Shown here one piece after another: positions 48,686 through 56,877 of a stretch of 64,000 nucleotides of DNA. How positions within the stretch are numbered: the first letter of the stretch is position 1; every line of letters begins with the position of its first letter. The notes under the pieces are model-generated. The model saw only the letters and a list, made by a program, of their open reading frames with translations. It did not search any database and was not told the DNA's origin. The stretch is from Paenibacillus tengchongensis (GTDB taxonomy: Bacteria; Bacillota; Bacilli; Paenibacillales; Paenibacillaceae), in the NCBI RefSeq assembly GCF_008973665.1, contig NZ_WACP01000009.1:186001-250000 (forward strand), read 5' to 3'. The translations under genes and the position numbers were made by a program.

Positions 48686-51418
48686 TTAGGGCTCAATGCC
48701 CCAGACAAGTGCGCCATCGCGGTACAAGGTTACCTTCGTCCATTCGCCATATGCAGTTTGCGCTGCACTGTAGGAATAGTCATTGCTCTCGTTATAGTTG
48801 CTCCAATCACTCTTGTTGGTACGCGTCTGAATTTCGCCGCTGCTCGCTCCCGGAGCCAGACTTCCGGCACCCGCTGCGAACGAAATCTCCAGGTAATAAT
48901 CGGCGCCCGTCTTGGCCGGATTTACCTGCACAAAGGTACCGCTGACATTGCCGCTGCCGACCACAGCATAATCACTGTGGAACTGCTGCGCTTTATCCCC
49001 GTCTACCGTGAAGTAATAACGGAGCTTAAGTCCGCTCAGCGGTACGGTGGTGTTACCGGTATTGGTAATCCGGAACAGCGGCCGCATCTGGTTATCCGCC
49101 GGGTTCGTGTCGTTCGTGCGGTATTCCACTCGCAGATCGCCGATGACCGGAGCCGGTGTATCCGCAGGTACCGCGCTGACTTGAACGGATGCAACACTCT
49201 CTCCCACGCTGTTAGACGCAGTTACTATATAATAATAGGCCGTTCCGTTCACCACACTGTTGTCCGTGTACGAAGGACCTGTTACCGTCGCCAGAGCCGT
49301 ATAAGGCCCGCCGCTCGTAGTGGAGCGTTTCACGCTGTAGCTGCTTGCGCCGCTGACCGCGTTCCAGCTCAGGCTGACCTTGCCGTCACCGGCAACTGCT
49401 GCAAGCCCGGCCGGCCGGCCGGGAACCTGGGGTTCACCCGGATGGCCTCCGCCGCTCGGCAGCTCCCCGAATACCTTTACTCCCGCATCGAATACCGGGA
49501 TGTAAGGCGTCTTCACAGCAGAGGCACCGCCGGTTGCTACTCCCTGGAAGGAGAAGTCATTGGCATTGTTCCAGAAAGTCGTATTCGTCGGAGCGGCGAT
49601 CCGGAACTGTACTTCCTTGCGGTAGGCAGACTGGCCGCCGGGATAAATATTGGTGCCTGTGAAATCCACATGGGTGAAATAGATGTTGTTGGCAGCATCA
49701 TGCGGCTGAAGAGCCGATACCGTCGCCCCTTGGTTGTACCCCCCTGCAGTAACAGTAATATCCTCCGGACCGTATCCTGCGGCCACCGCTTCGCTGATGT
49801 CCACATAGTAATTAAAGGACATCGTCTTGCTGGCGCGGGCCGGCCAGCCGGAACGGTTGTTCAGCAACGCCCGGATTTCTACGAAGTTGCTGCCGCTGGC
49901 ATTGACAGAGGCTTCGACGAACATTTCGTCCTCCACCGTTTCTGCGGCAGGGAAGCTCGCAAGCGGCTGGTCGCCTTGTCCGTGCAGCAGCATCATTTTG
50001 GCCAGAGCCCCGGTAAAAGCTGCATTGTAATCGGTCGCAACCTCATTGGAGACATAATCGCCGATAGAGTCGGTATACGCATCGGTTGCCGACGGTCCGC
50101 CGACCAGTGCGCCGTACAGGATATGGCGGTGGTTGGCCGGAACGGTCTGGCTGTCTGCCCAGGAGCCGTGTGAGGTGCGGTGATGCGGATGCTGCGGTGA
50201 ATTGCTGCCATAGCCGATCACGTAGCTGCTGTTACGCGGGTTGTCGCCCAGCATGTAAGTAATCTGCCGTTCTGCAAATGTGCGGGCTGCTGTGCTCTTG
50301 GCGGAATCGCTGACCCAGTCGGCATAGACAAAGGCCAGGAAGGCCTGGTTGGCGGAATACCGCAGCGCCCCCCACTGGTCCAGATGGGCAAGACCGCCCG
50401 GCGTATAGGTAACACGCTCGCCGGTTCCGTTCACCCCGCTGGTCCAGAACTGCATGTTGCGTTCCGTCGATTGGACAAATTTGCTGTCGCCGGTAAGCCG
50501 GGCCAGCAGCAGCTGGGCGCCGTAATGCTTGTCGTCCCAGGATTGTGTCCACTTGTAGTCCCACAAGCCTGACTGGTTCTTGCCCCACAGGTTGCTGGCC
50601 GCGACTGCCTTATCAAGGTAAGTCTGCTCGCCGGTTGCCAGATACAGCCAGATGCCGCCCCAGCTTAATTCATCGGCATAGCCGCTCCACGAATTATAAA
50701 ATTGCTTGACGTCGGTAATACTGTCCGAATAATTGCCGCGATACGTATCGGCGAAGGAATACAGCTGCTTGGCATGCAAGAGGAGCTTGTCCGCATATGC
50801 GGGGTCCGAATCCCGGAAGATAATAGCCGCCGATGCCAGTGCCGCCGCCGTTTCTCCGGCGAGATCGGAGCCGGGATGGGTGGCGTCGATTTTGTAGGCC
50901 GGCCGCGCCATCTGCATCACTTCCGCCGGTCCCCACCAGTTATGATCCGCCGTGCCGTTGCCGACTTGTCCATACAGCTCATTGGGAGCGGTATGGGCTT
51001 TAATGAAATAATCGGTCGCCCAGCGGATATTGTCCAGAATCTCCTCATACTGGCCGGCCTGAATATATCCGTCTTTATACTCGTATACCGACCAGGCCAG
51101 CATAGTAGCCGTATAAGCCATCGGGAACCCGAACTTGACATGATCTCCCGCATCATACCAGCCGCCGGTTAAATCATGGCCCACATCGGCACCGTCCTGC
51201 AGCGCGGAATCGCCCCGCCATTGTACCCGGTTGGTTGCCGGTAAATCGCCTGAACGCTGAGTCTCATAGAAATAAATCGATTTTTGCAAGACCTCGGCAT
51301 AATTGTAGTCGGCCGCCGCAGCTTTGCCCACAGTAGGATGTTGTGCTACACCTGTCAATGTAACCGCTAACATAAAGCTCAAGGACAACGCCGCATTTCT
51401 TTTGCTTCTTTTGCCCAT
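48686..51418 (-). CDS. Secreted GH9 processive endoglucanase with CBM3c, FN3 and CBM3
   Basis: 910 residues. Signal peptide to about 35. GH9 domain about 38-470: GGWYDAGDHVKFGFPMAYTA (catalytic Asp pair), NPHHR-like PQHPHHRTSHGSWADS, and NEVATDYNAAFTGALAKMML (acid Glu). A family 3c module follows (VEASVNASGSNFVEIRALLN to NDFSFQGVATGGASAVKTPY), which makes GH9 processive. Then come FN3 and a terminal cellulose-binding CBM3 nearly matching that of the GH48 enzyme. First gene of the cellulase operon; AAGGAG before the ATG. This GH9-CBM3c plus GH48 pairing is known from Clostridium and Paenibacillus cellulase systems. Confidence 0.95.
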   Translation of the reverse strand: MGKRSKRNAALSLSFMLAVTLTGVAQHPTVGKAAAADYNYAEVLQKSIYFYETQRSGDLPATNRVQWRGDSALQDGADVGHDLTGGWYDAGDHVKFGFPMAYTATMLAWSVYEYKDGYIQAGQYEEILDNIRWATDYFIKAHTAPNELYGQVGNGTADHNWWGPAEVMQMARPAYKIDATHPGSDLAGETAAALASAAIIFRDSDPAYADKLLLHAKQLYSFADTYRGNYSDSITDVKQFYNSWSGYADELSWGGIWLYLATGEQTYLDKAVAASNLWGKNQSGLWDYKWTQSWDDKHYGAQLLLARLTGDSKFVQSTERNMQFWTSGVNGTGERVTYTPGGLAHLDQWGALRYSANQAFLAFVYADWVSDSAKSTAARTFAERQITYMLGDNPRNSSYVIGYGSNSPQHPHHRTSHGSWADSQTVPANHRHILYGALVGGPSATDAYTDSIGDYVSNEVATDYNAAFTGALAKMMLLHGQGDQPLASFPAAETVEDEMFVEASVNASGSNFVEIRALLNNRSGWPARASKTMSFNYYVDISEAVAAGYGPEDITVTAGGYNQGATVSALQPHDAANNIYFTHVDFTGTNIYPGGQSAYRKEVQFRIAAPTNTTFWNNANDFSFQGVATGGASAVKTPYIPVFDAGVKVFGELPSGGGHPGEPQVPGRPAGLAAVAGDGKVSLSWNAVSGASSYSVKRSTTSGGPYTALATVTGPSYTDNSVVNGTAYYYIVTASNSVGESVASVQVSAVPADTPAPVIGDLRVEYRTNDTNPADNQMRPLFRITNTGNTTVPLSGLKLRYYFTVDGDKAQQFHSDYAVVGSGNVSGTFVQVNPAKTGADYYLEISFAAGAGSLAPGASSGEIQTRTNKSDWSNYNESNDYSYSAAQTAYGEWTKVTLYRDGALVWGIEP

Positions 51419-51551
51419 TTAGCCTTTCTCCTTCCGGTTCAAATGTATTCCGTTCCTTGCTACCCTTTCCGGCTACCAAACCTCCCCAAGTAATAATCAC
51501 AACCTTTTACGCTGTAAAAATCGAAGATTATCACCCGCTCCCTGCAGATAT

Positions 51552-51627
51552 TAGGATGTTTTGCATCCTATGTAAAAATATACCATGAAGGGAACAGAAA
51601 TTCTACATGAAAATAGTAAAATGTATA
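51552..51627 (-). promoter_or_regulatory. Candidate promoter and operator of the cellulase operon
   Basis: Minus strand TATACA (51627-51622), 16 bases, TAGAAT (51605-51600, extended TG). About 25 bases downstream of the expected start lies the inverted repeat TAGGATG-N5-CATCCTA (51552-51570). The leader to ATG 51418 would be about 175 nt. The rest of 51419-51689 shows no gene. Confidence 0.35.
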
Positions 51628-51689
51628 TAAAATATAGTAAGTATTGTAAATATTTCGAGAGAATGCGAGCTTTCCAGCTTCTTTCCATA

Positions 51690-51746
51690 CAAAAAACTGC
51701 CGCTTTGCCGCAACAGGCAATTCCCTGGTGGCAAAAACGGCAGCTA
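51690..51746 (-). terminator. Terminator of the crcB operon
   Basis: Minus strand AGCTGCCG-TTTTTGCC / GGCAAA-CGGCAG with a long loop, then TTTTTTG, 28 bp after the crcB stop. Confidence 0.75.
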
Positions 51747-51773
51747 TGATCTTTATTCCGCCGGCAATGGCCG

Positions 51774-52133
51774 CTATAGCCAGTCGGCTAAGCACAAACC
51801 GCTGAAGGCCCCCGCCAGCCCCAGCAGAACGGAGCCCAGCACATAAAGCGCTGCCCCGGCCGTCCGCTTCCGTTCCAGCAATTGCATCGTCTCATATCCG
51901 AACGTTGAAAATGTTGTGAAGCCCCCGCAGAACCCGGTTCCGCCAAATAAATATACCGCCTCCGGCAGTCTGCCCCGGGAACCCGCGAGTATCCCGAGCA
52001 ATAGAGAGCCTGCAAGGTTGATCAGCAGTGTGCCCCAGGGAAAACGCTTCCCTGCCTTCCGGCCGATATACAGGCCCAGCCCGTAGCGGCTCAGTGCTCC
52101 CAGGATTCCGCCTGCGCCTACCCACCAGATCAT
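51774..52133 (-). CDS. crcB: Fluoride-specific ion channel CrcB/Fluc, subunit 2
   Basis: 119 residues with four membrane segments. Fluc motifs: GGILGALSRYGLG (Arg), TLLINLAGSLLLG (the central Asn) and GFCGGFTTFSTFGYE (Phe-box). Fluc channels are dual-topology dimers that let toxic fluoride leave the cell. Its start overlaps the previous crcB by 4 bp, so these two probably form a heterodimer, as in many Bacilli. Confidence 0.92.
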   Translation of the reverse strand: MIWWVGAGGILGALSRYGLGLYIGRKAGKRFPWGTLLINLAGSLLLGILAGSRGRLPEAVYLFGGTGFCGGFTTFSTFGYETMQLLERKRTAGAALYVLGSVLLGLAGAFSGLCLADWL

Positions 52134-52537
52134 ACCCGGCCTCCTCCTTTTGCGGCGGCGGCATGTCCGCCGAGACCGCCCAGCCAGATCCCGAGCCAGG
52201 AAAGCAGCAGCCCGCCAGCGATACTGAGAATGAGATACAGCGCGGCAATCCTGCCGCTGCCGGTCTCCAGCAGCCGCACCGTATCGACTGTGAACGACGA
52301 GAACGTCGTGAAGGTGCCGGTAAAGCCGGTGCCAATCATCAGCCGCAGCTGCGGGGACAATCCCGCAAGGCGGCTGCTTCTTGTAAAGAACCAGCCAAGA
52401 AAGAGGCAGCCGAGAAAATTAATCAGCAGGATAGCCAAGGGGAAGCCGCTCTCCTGCACCGGCAGGGCGAGCGTTAGGCCATACCGGCATATCGCCCCGG
52501 CAAATGCCCCAAGCGCAATGTAGACTAAATTGATCAT
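52130..52537 (-). CDS. crcB: Fluoride-specific ion channel CrcB/Fluc, subunit 1
   Basis: 135 residues from ATG 52537 (GGGAG 9 bases upstream); the frame extends 32 codons into rarA without support. Four membrane segments, with GAFAGAICRYGLT, AILLINFLGCLFLG and GFTGTFTTFSSFTVD. Begins 19 bp after rarA stops, so it is probably transcribed with rarA. No fluoride riboswitch fits in that gap. Confidence 0.92.
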   Translation of the reverse strand: MINLVYIALGAFAGAICRYGLTLALPVQESGFPLAILLINFLGCLFLGWFFTRSSRLAGLSPQLRLMIGTGFTGTFTTFSSFTVDTVRLLETGSGRIAALYLILSIAGGLLLSWLGIWLGGLGGHAAAAKGGGRV

Positions 52538-52556
52538 TGGTATCGTCTCCCGGCTG

Positions 52557-53861
52557 CTACTGCTTACGGCGCAGTTCCTGATTGTGGCGGATCTTGGCCT
52601 CGTTGCCCTGCTCGGTTGCTTCATAGAATACACGCCTTGATATCTCTTTGGGCAAGTAATCCTGCTTCACATAATGTCCCGGATAATTATGCGGATACTT
52701 GTAACCCTCATGTCCCAGCTTCAAGGCGCCTTTATAATGGGTGTCGCGCAAATGCAGCGGCACCTCGGCCGAACGAAGCTCCTCGATCGTGTTCATGGCG
52801 TTATCGATCGCCATTACGACGGCGTTCGATTTCGGGCTCTCCACCGCAAACAGGATCGCCTGGGCGATGTTCAGCTTGGCCTCCGGCCAGCCGTGGTTGC
52901 GGTAAGCCTCCAGCGCGCTGACGGCCTGCACCATGGCCTGCGGATTGGCCAGCCCGATATCCTCGCTGCTGGCGGCGATCAGCCGGCGGATGAAGGTCAT
53001 CGGGTCCATGCCGAGCTTCTCGACGGCATACAGGAACCAGAACAGCGCAGCGTCGCTGGAGCCGCGAATGCTCTTGTGAAAGGCCGACAGCACATCGTAC
53101 TGCGTCGACTCGTCGGCTTTGACCGTCGGCCGGCGGATCGATTCCTCCGCCACCTCCAGCGTAAGGTGCACGCTGCCGTCCGGCTCCGGCGCCGTCGTCA
53201 TGGCCGCCAGCTCCAGCGCGTTCAGCGCGCGGCGGATGTCGCCGTTGGCCATGGCGGCGATATGCTGCAGCGCGTCCTCGTCCGCCTGCAGCTGCATAAA
53301 GCCCAGGCCGCGCTGCTCGTCGGCCAGGGCCCGCTTCATCGCGAGCAGGCTGTGCTCGCTGGTCAGCGCCTCCAGCTGGAACAGCGTGGAGCGGCTGATC
53401 AAGGCCCCGTTCACATAATGGAACGGGTTCTCTGTGGTGGCCCCGATAAAGATAATCGTGCCCTTCTCAACCGCCGGCAGCAGCGCATCCTGGCGCGAGC
53501 TGTTAAAGCGGTGCACCTCGTCCAGAAACAGAATCGTCTTGGTGCCGTATAATGCTTTGTTGCTCTGGGCGCGCTCAATCACCTCGCGCACATCTTTCAC
53601 AGAAGCTTCCACGGCATTCAGCCGCACGAACTCTCCTTGTGTCGATTTGGAGATAATGTGGGCGAGCGTCGTCTTGCCGCAGCCCGGCGGGCCGTAGAGC
53701 AGAATCGACGAGACCTGGTCCGCTTCGATGGCTCTGCGCAGCAGCTTGCCCTTGCCCACGATATGCTCCTGGCCGATATATTCATCCAGATTCTCGGGAC
53801 GCATGCGGTCCGCAAGCAGGCGTCCGCCGGTCTGTTCTTGTCCGAACGAGAATAAATCCAT
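52557..53861 (-). CDS. rarA: Replication-associated recombination protein A (MgsA/RarA AAA+ ATPase)
   Basis: 434 residues. The AAA+ module has Walker A GPPGCGKTT (57-65), Walker B LFLDEVHRFN (111-120) and sensor ATTENPF. The C-terminal tetramerisation part has DPMTFIRRLIAASSEDIGLA and SPKSNAVVMAIDNAM. RarA works at stalled forks with the replisome and SSB. In Bacillus (yrvN) it neighbours cymR; here the cellulase operon and fluoride channels lie between. Confidence 0.96.
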   Translation of the reverse strand: MDLFSFGQEQTGGRLLADRMRPENLDEYIGQEHIVGKGKLLRRAIEADQVSSILLYGPPGCGKTTLAHIISKSTQGEFVRLNAVEASVKDVREVIERAQSNKALYGTKTILFLDEVHRFNSSRQDALLPAVEKGTIIFIGATTENPFHYVNGALISRSTLFQLEALTSEHSLLAMKRALADEQRGLGFMQLQADEDALQHIAAMANGDIRRALNALELAAMTTAPEPDGSVHLTLEVAEESIRRPTVKADESTQYDVLSAFHKSIRGSSDAALFWFLYAVEKLGMDPMTFIRRLIAASSEDIGLANPQAMVQAVSALEAYRNHGWPEAKLNIAQAILFAVESPKSNAVVMAIDNAMNTIEELRSAEVPLHLRDTHYKGALKLGHEGYKYPHNYPGHYVKQDYLPKEISRRVFYEATEQGNEAKIRHNQELRRKQ

Positions 53862-53929
53862 ATGTCCACTTCCTTGCCTGTAAGCTTAGTCTCTATTACA
53901 CCCAAACACCTTTCCCTATCATACCACAA

Positions 53930-53974
53930 ATAAAAAAGAGCATGACCTCCGCTGCCAGCGGGCGCCATGCTCTT
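53930..53974 (-). terminator. Terminator of the CD3324-type gene
   Basis: Minus strand AAGAGCATG/CATGCTCTT arms with a GC-rich 21-base loop (inner CCGCTGG/GCAGCGG), then TTTTTTATT, 16 bp after the stop. Confidence 0.8.
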
Positions 53975-53990
53975 TGTTCAAAGTGAAGGA

Positions 53991-54272
53991 CTAGCGGTTC
54001 ATCGCCAATCGCATTTTTGAAATAATTTTGCGGATGCTTTCTTCCGACAGGTGGTAGCGTTTCTGCAGCTCGTTCACCGAACAGCCTTCGCTGTGGCTGC
54101 AGTAGATCTCCGCGTTACGGCTGGCAATTTCCTGCCGCGATCCGCTGTTCTCGCCCCATCTTACCCGTTGTTCACTCTTCTTGGGTATGTAGAGCAGCTC
54201 ACCTTGGATGTACCCCTGAAGCTCTTCGAGCAGGCGGGGGGGAAGCACATCCTTTCCGTTTACGTAACTCAC
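53991..54272 (-). CDS. CD3324 family / Mor-like HTH protein
   Basis: 93 residues from GTG 54272, with AGGAGG 9 bases upstream. Begins MSYVNGKDVLPPRLLEELQG and continues IPKKSEQRVRWGENSGSRQE, the family's conserved block. It ends with an HTH (CSVNELQKRYHLSEESIRKI). Related to the Mor transcription activators of phages; CD3324-type proteins are small, widespread Firmicute regulators of unknown target. Single gene with its own terminator. A second short frame overlaps its start. Confidence 0.8.
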   Translation of the reverse strand: MSYVNGKDVLPPRLLEELQGYIQGELLYIPKKSEQRVRWGENSGSRQEIASRNAEIYCSHSEGCSVNELQKRYHLSEESIRKIISKMRLAMNR

Positions 54273-54339
54273 GTTGCGTTTCCTCCTCTAACAGGTGTGT
54301 TGCCGACGTTCCGACCACTGCATTCACAGTCCATTTCAT
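54199..54339 (-). other. Short upstream overlapping frame with strong ribosome site
   Basis: ATG 54339 follows AAAGGAGG by 8 bases and opens a 46-codon frame beginning MKWTVNAVVGTSATHLLEEE, which overlaps the start of the CD3324-type gene in another frame. It may be a leader peptide that couples translation, or a non-coding coincidence. Confidence 0.3.
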
Positions 54340-54451
54340 AGCACCTGCCTCCTTTCTTCTCCTCAGATTTGGTAAATACCGTAATTTCATTATATTAAAC
54401 CCTGCGGTTATCGTCTACGCTTAAAGTTATGCCTATCCCACTTACCTTCGG

Positions 54452-54532
54452 TTAGTAAGAAGGAGGCCTCGCGGCCTCCCGGTTTATAAAGCTTCCGTCT
54501 TAGACGGAAACCACCTCGTATACTGAAATCAT
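54452..54532 (-). pseudogene. Remnant of a putative holin-like toxin (Hol_Tox / type I toxin) gene
   Basis: AAGGAGG precedes ATG 54532 by 9 bases. The frame reads MISVYEVVSV, a stop codon, then DGSFINREAARPPSY and stop, the last part lying in a GGGAGGCC/GGCCTCC hairpin. Intact small holin-like toxins start M-SVYEALSLM, run through one membrane helix and end with a charged tail; here the helix is missing and the frame is stopped. This indicates an internal deletion. Downstream GGGATAGGCATAAC and GATAACCGCAGGG resemble the tail of such loci. Family recognition is from memory. Confidence 0.45.
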
Positions 54533-54612
54533 TTCAATCAGCCTCCTTCCAGAAAGATTCGCCCGGCCGGACACTTATTATTAAGCCATAGCCGGGGGAG
54601 GGTTACAAGACC

Positions 54613-54634
54613 AAGAACAGTTATAACCGTTCTT
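54613..54634. repeat. 22-bp near-perfect palindrome upstream of the chemoreceptor gene
   Basis: AAGAAC and GTTCTT ends with GTTATAAC in the middle, one base asymmetric. It could be an operator or RNA hairpin. The surrounding 54533-54760 has no gene, and no convincing SigD promoter was found. Confidence 0.5.
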
Positions 54635-54760
54635 CACCAGACCGGGATCAAACTGAGCCGAAAATATTTAGGCGAAATACTAATTATTCAGTCGATCTAT
54701 GTCGAAAAATATTATAAATCTCTATAAAATTCGAGATATGGAAAATAGGAGGAAGATATT

Positions 54761-56764
54761 ATGCCGCAACATCGGCTGTCCCTGAAACGGTTGTTCCGCA
54801 TCCAAAAGCTTCGCACCGAGCTGATGCTGTTTATCATTGCCGCCATCGCTCTCCCGTCCTTTGCACTGGCCATGATCTCGTCGAATACCGCCAAAGCTGA
54901 GCTCCGCTCCAAAATGGCGGATGCCACCCTCTCCAGTGTGCAGCTGCTGGACAAGACGCTGACCCAGCTTATTGAACTCGAAAGCGCCGCCGTCAACGAG
55001 CTGGCCTATCAGATTTCCGCCGCCGACCTGAAGGATGACGCTCCGCGGATTCAGCGGCTGATCGACAATTTCAAAGCCGAGCATCCGGAGATCGATATTG
55101 TCGCCATCGGGAACAGCGACGGGAACTATATGTTCTCACCGCCGACCGAGATAGACGATTATGATCCCCGGGAGCGCGCATGGTATACCGATGCGCTGAA
55201 GACGCCGGAACAGACCTCGATCATTGATCCGATCTTTTCCCAGGTCACAGGCAATTACATCCTGCCGATCTCCCGCGCGTTAACGGGCGGTCAAGGGGCG
55301 GTAACGGTCAGCCTCAGCATGGAGGGTGTCAGAGATCTGGCGCAGATGGCCAGCATTGGTTCAAGCGGTTATGTATATATCCTCGACAGCAACAACAAAG
55401 TCATTTATCACCCTTCCATTGAAGTAGCGGAGCCCTTGGAAGGTGAGCTGCTGGAGGAACTGCAGGCGGGGCCGTCGGGGAGGATTTCCTATACAGACTA
55501 TACCGCCAAGACACAGATGGACGGCTTCTATACCACCAACGCGATCAGCGGGTTTAAGCTGGCCGGAGTGCTGCCGGAAGCAGAATACACCAAGGCCGTC
55601 TACCCTATTCTCGCTAAATCGGCAATTGTGCTGGTTGTAGCCGTCCTTCTGGCCGCGGCCGCAGCCTTCCTGATCATCCGCCGCATTACCGCCCCTCTCC
55701 TCCGGCTCAATCAATCCGCCCGGAGAGTAAGCGAGGGACATCTGGACGAAGCCGTACAGACGGCGCGCATTGACGAGATCGGCCAGCTTGCCGGCAATTA
55801 CAATGCCATGGTGACTTCGCTGCGGCAAATGGTACAGGAGGTGGCCGATACATCGGGCCAGCTCGCTGCAGCCAGCGAGCAGCTCTCTGCAAGCACGAAC
55901 GAGAACAGTAAAGCCGTGGAGTACGTGACCGAACTGGTAGAGGAATCGACCCGTGGAGCGGAGGCTCAAGCCCATGCTTCCGCCGAGGTGTCCATCACGA
56001 TGGACGAGATGTCCACCGCCATCCTCAGGATTGCTTCGGCCGCAGCGTCCATTGTCGGCGCCGCCGGAACGACCGAGCAGGATGTCGGCACCGGCAGCGG
56101 CAAGATCCGGGATGTCAGCGAGCAGATGGCAACCATCCGCCAGTCTGTGCAGCAGTCCGGCAGCCTGATTGCCGAGCTGAACGGTCTCAGCGCCAAGGTC
56201 GCCGAAGCCAGCGCCTCCATTGCGGCCATTGCCAAGCAGACCAACCTCCTGTCGCTGAACGCAGCGATTGAAGCGGCCCGCGCCGGTGAACAGGGACGCG
56301 GCTTCGCCGTCGTCGCCGGCGAAGTGCGCAAGCTCGCCGATGCCTCCAATACGAGCGCAGGCGAGATTCACGACACGATTACCGAGATGCTTGGCCTGAT
56401 CTCCAGCGCCTACGAGTTAATGAAGCACCGGGTAGCCTCCGATGTGGATCAAGGCATGACGCTGACGCTGGAGGCCAGCGAAGCCTTCCGGCAGATCGAG
56501 CATTCCACCCGTCATGTGAGCGAGCAGATTCATGAGGTCTCGGCCGTCGCCGAGCAAATGTCGGCCAGCTCCGCCGAAGTTGCCGCCTCCGTCCAGGAGA
56601 TGGCCTCCATCTCCCGTGCGTCGCTGGACTCGTTCCAGAGCGTAACTGCCGCGACGGAAGAGCAGCTCGCGTCCATGCAGGAGATCACCTCCTCCTCGGC
56701 CTCGCTGTCTGCCATGGCAGAAGACATGCAGAAGCAGGTGGAACGGTTCCGGTTCGACAGCTGA
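54761..56764 (+). CDS. Methyl-accepting chemotaxis protein with double Cache sensor
   Basis: 667 residues. TM1 about 23-45 (LMLFIIAAIALPSFALAMIS), an external dCache-type domain about 46-285 with DIVAIGNSDGNYMFSPPTEI and ERAWYTDALKTPEQTSIIDP, TM2 (IVLVVAVLLAAAAAFLIIRR), HAMP, then the signalling coiled coil. The conserved tip reads IAKQTNLLSLNAAIEAARAG, then EQGRGFAVVAGEVRKLAD. Senses small external ligands, often amino or organic acids, and controls CheA. AGGAGG precedes the ATG; terminated by a strong hairpin. No other che genes are nearby. Confidence 0.93.
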   Translation: MPQHRLSLKRLFRIQKLRTELMLFIIAAIALPSFALAMISSNTAKAELRSKMADATLSSVQLLDKTLTQLIELESAAVNELAYQISAADLKDDAPRIQRLIDNFKAEHPEIDIVAIGNSDGNYMFSPPTEIDDYDPRERAWYTDALKTPEQTSIIDPIFSQVTGNYILPISRALTGGQGAVTVSLSMEGVRDLAQMASIGSSGYVYILDSNNKVIYHPSIEVAEPLEGELLEELQAGPSGRISYTDYTAKTQMDGFYTTNAISGFKLAGVLPEAEYTKAVYPILAKSAIVLVVAVLLAAAAAFLIIRRITAPLLRLNQSARRVSEGHLDEAVQTARIDEIGQLAGNYNAMVTSLRQMVQEVADTSGQLAAASEQLSASTNENSKAVEYVTELVEESTRGAEAQAHASAEVSITMDEMSTAILRIASAAASIVGAAGTTEQDVGTGSGKIRDVSEQMATIRQSVQQSGSLIAELNGLSAKVAEASASIAAIAKQTNLLSLNAAIEAARAGEQGRGFAVVAGEVRKLADASNTSAGEIHDTITEMLGLISSAYELMKHRVASDVDQGMTLTLEASEAFRQIEHSTRHVSEQIHEVSAVAEQMSASSAEVAASVQEMASISRASLDSFQSVTAATEEQLASMQEITSSSASLSAMAEDMQKQVERFRFDS

Positions 56765-56771
56765 ACATGGA

Positions 56772-56830
56772 AACAGCGCCAGTCAAGGACAGGAATGTAA
56801 AGTCCGGGACTGGCGCTGTTTTATTTTATC
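56772..56830 (+). terminator. Rho-independent terminator of the chemoreceptor gene
   Basis: AACAGCGCCAGTC/GACTGGCGCTGTT perfect 13-bp arms followed by TTATTTTA, 8 bp after the stop. Confidence 0.88.
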
Positions 56831-56877
56831 TTGCTGAACTCTTCTGCTTCATCGGTAAAAGCTTGGCTTCAAGCTGC

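Noticed and set aside
48758..50173. 471-codon open frame opposite the GH9 gene
   Set aside because: Antisense to catalytic and CBM3 coding; no supporting site.
54640..54740. SigD (flagellar) promoter for the chemoreceptor
   Set aside because: GCCGAAAAT resembles the -10, but a TAAA -35 at 15 bases is missing.
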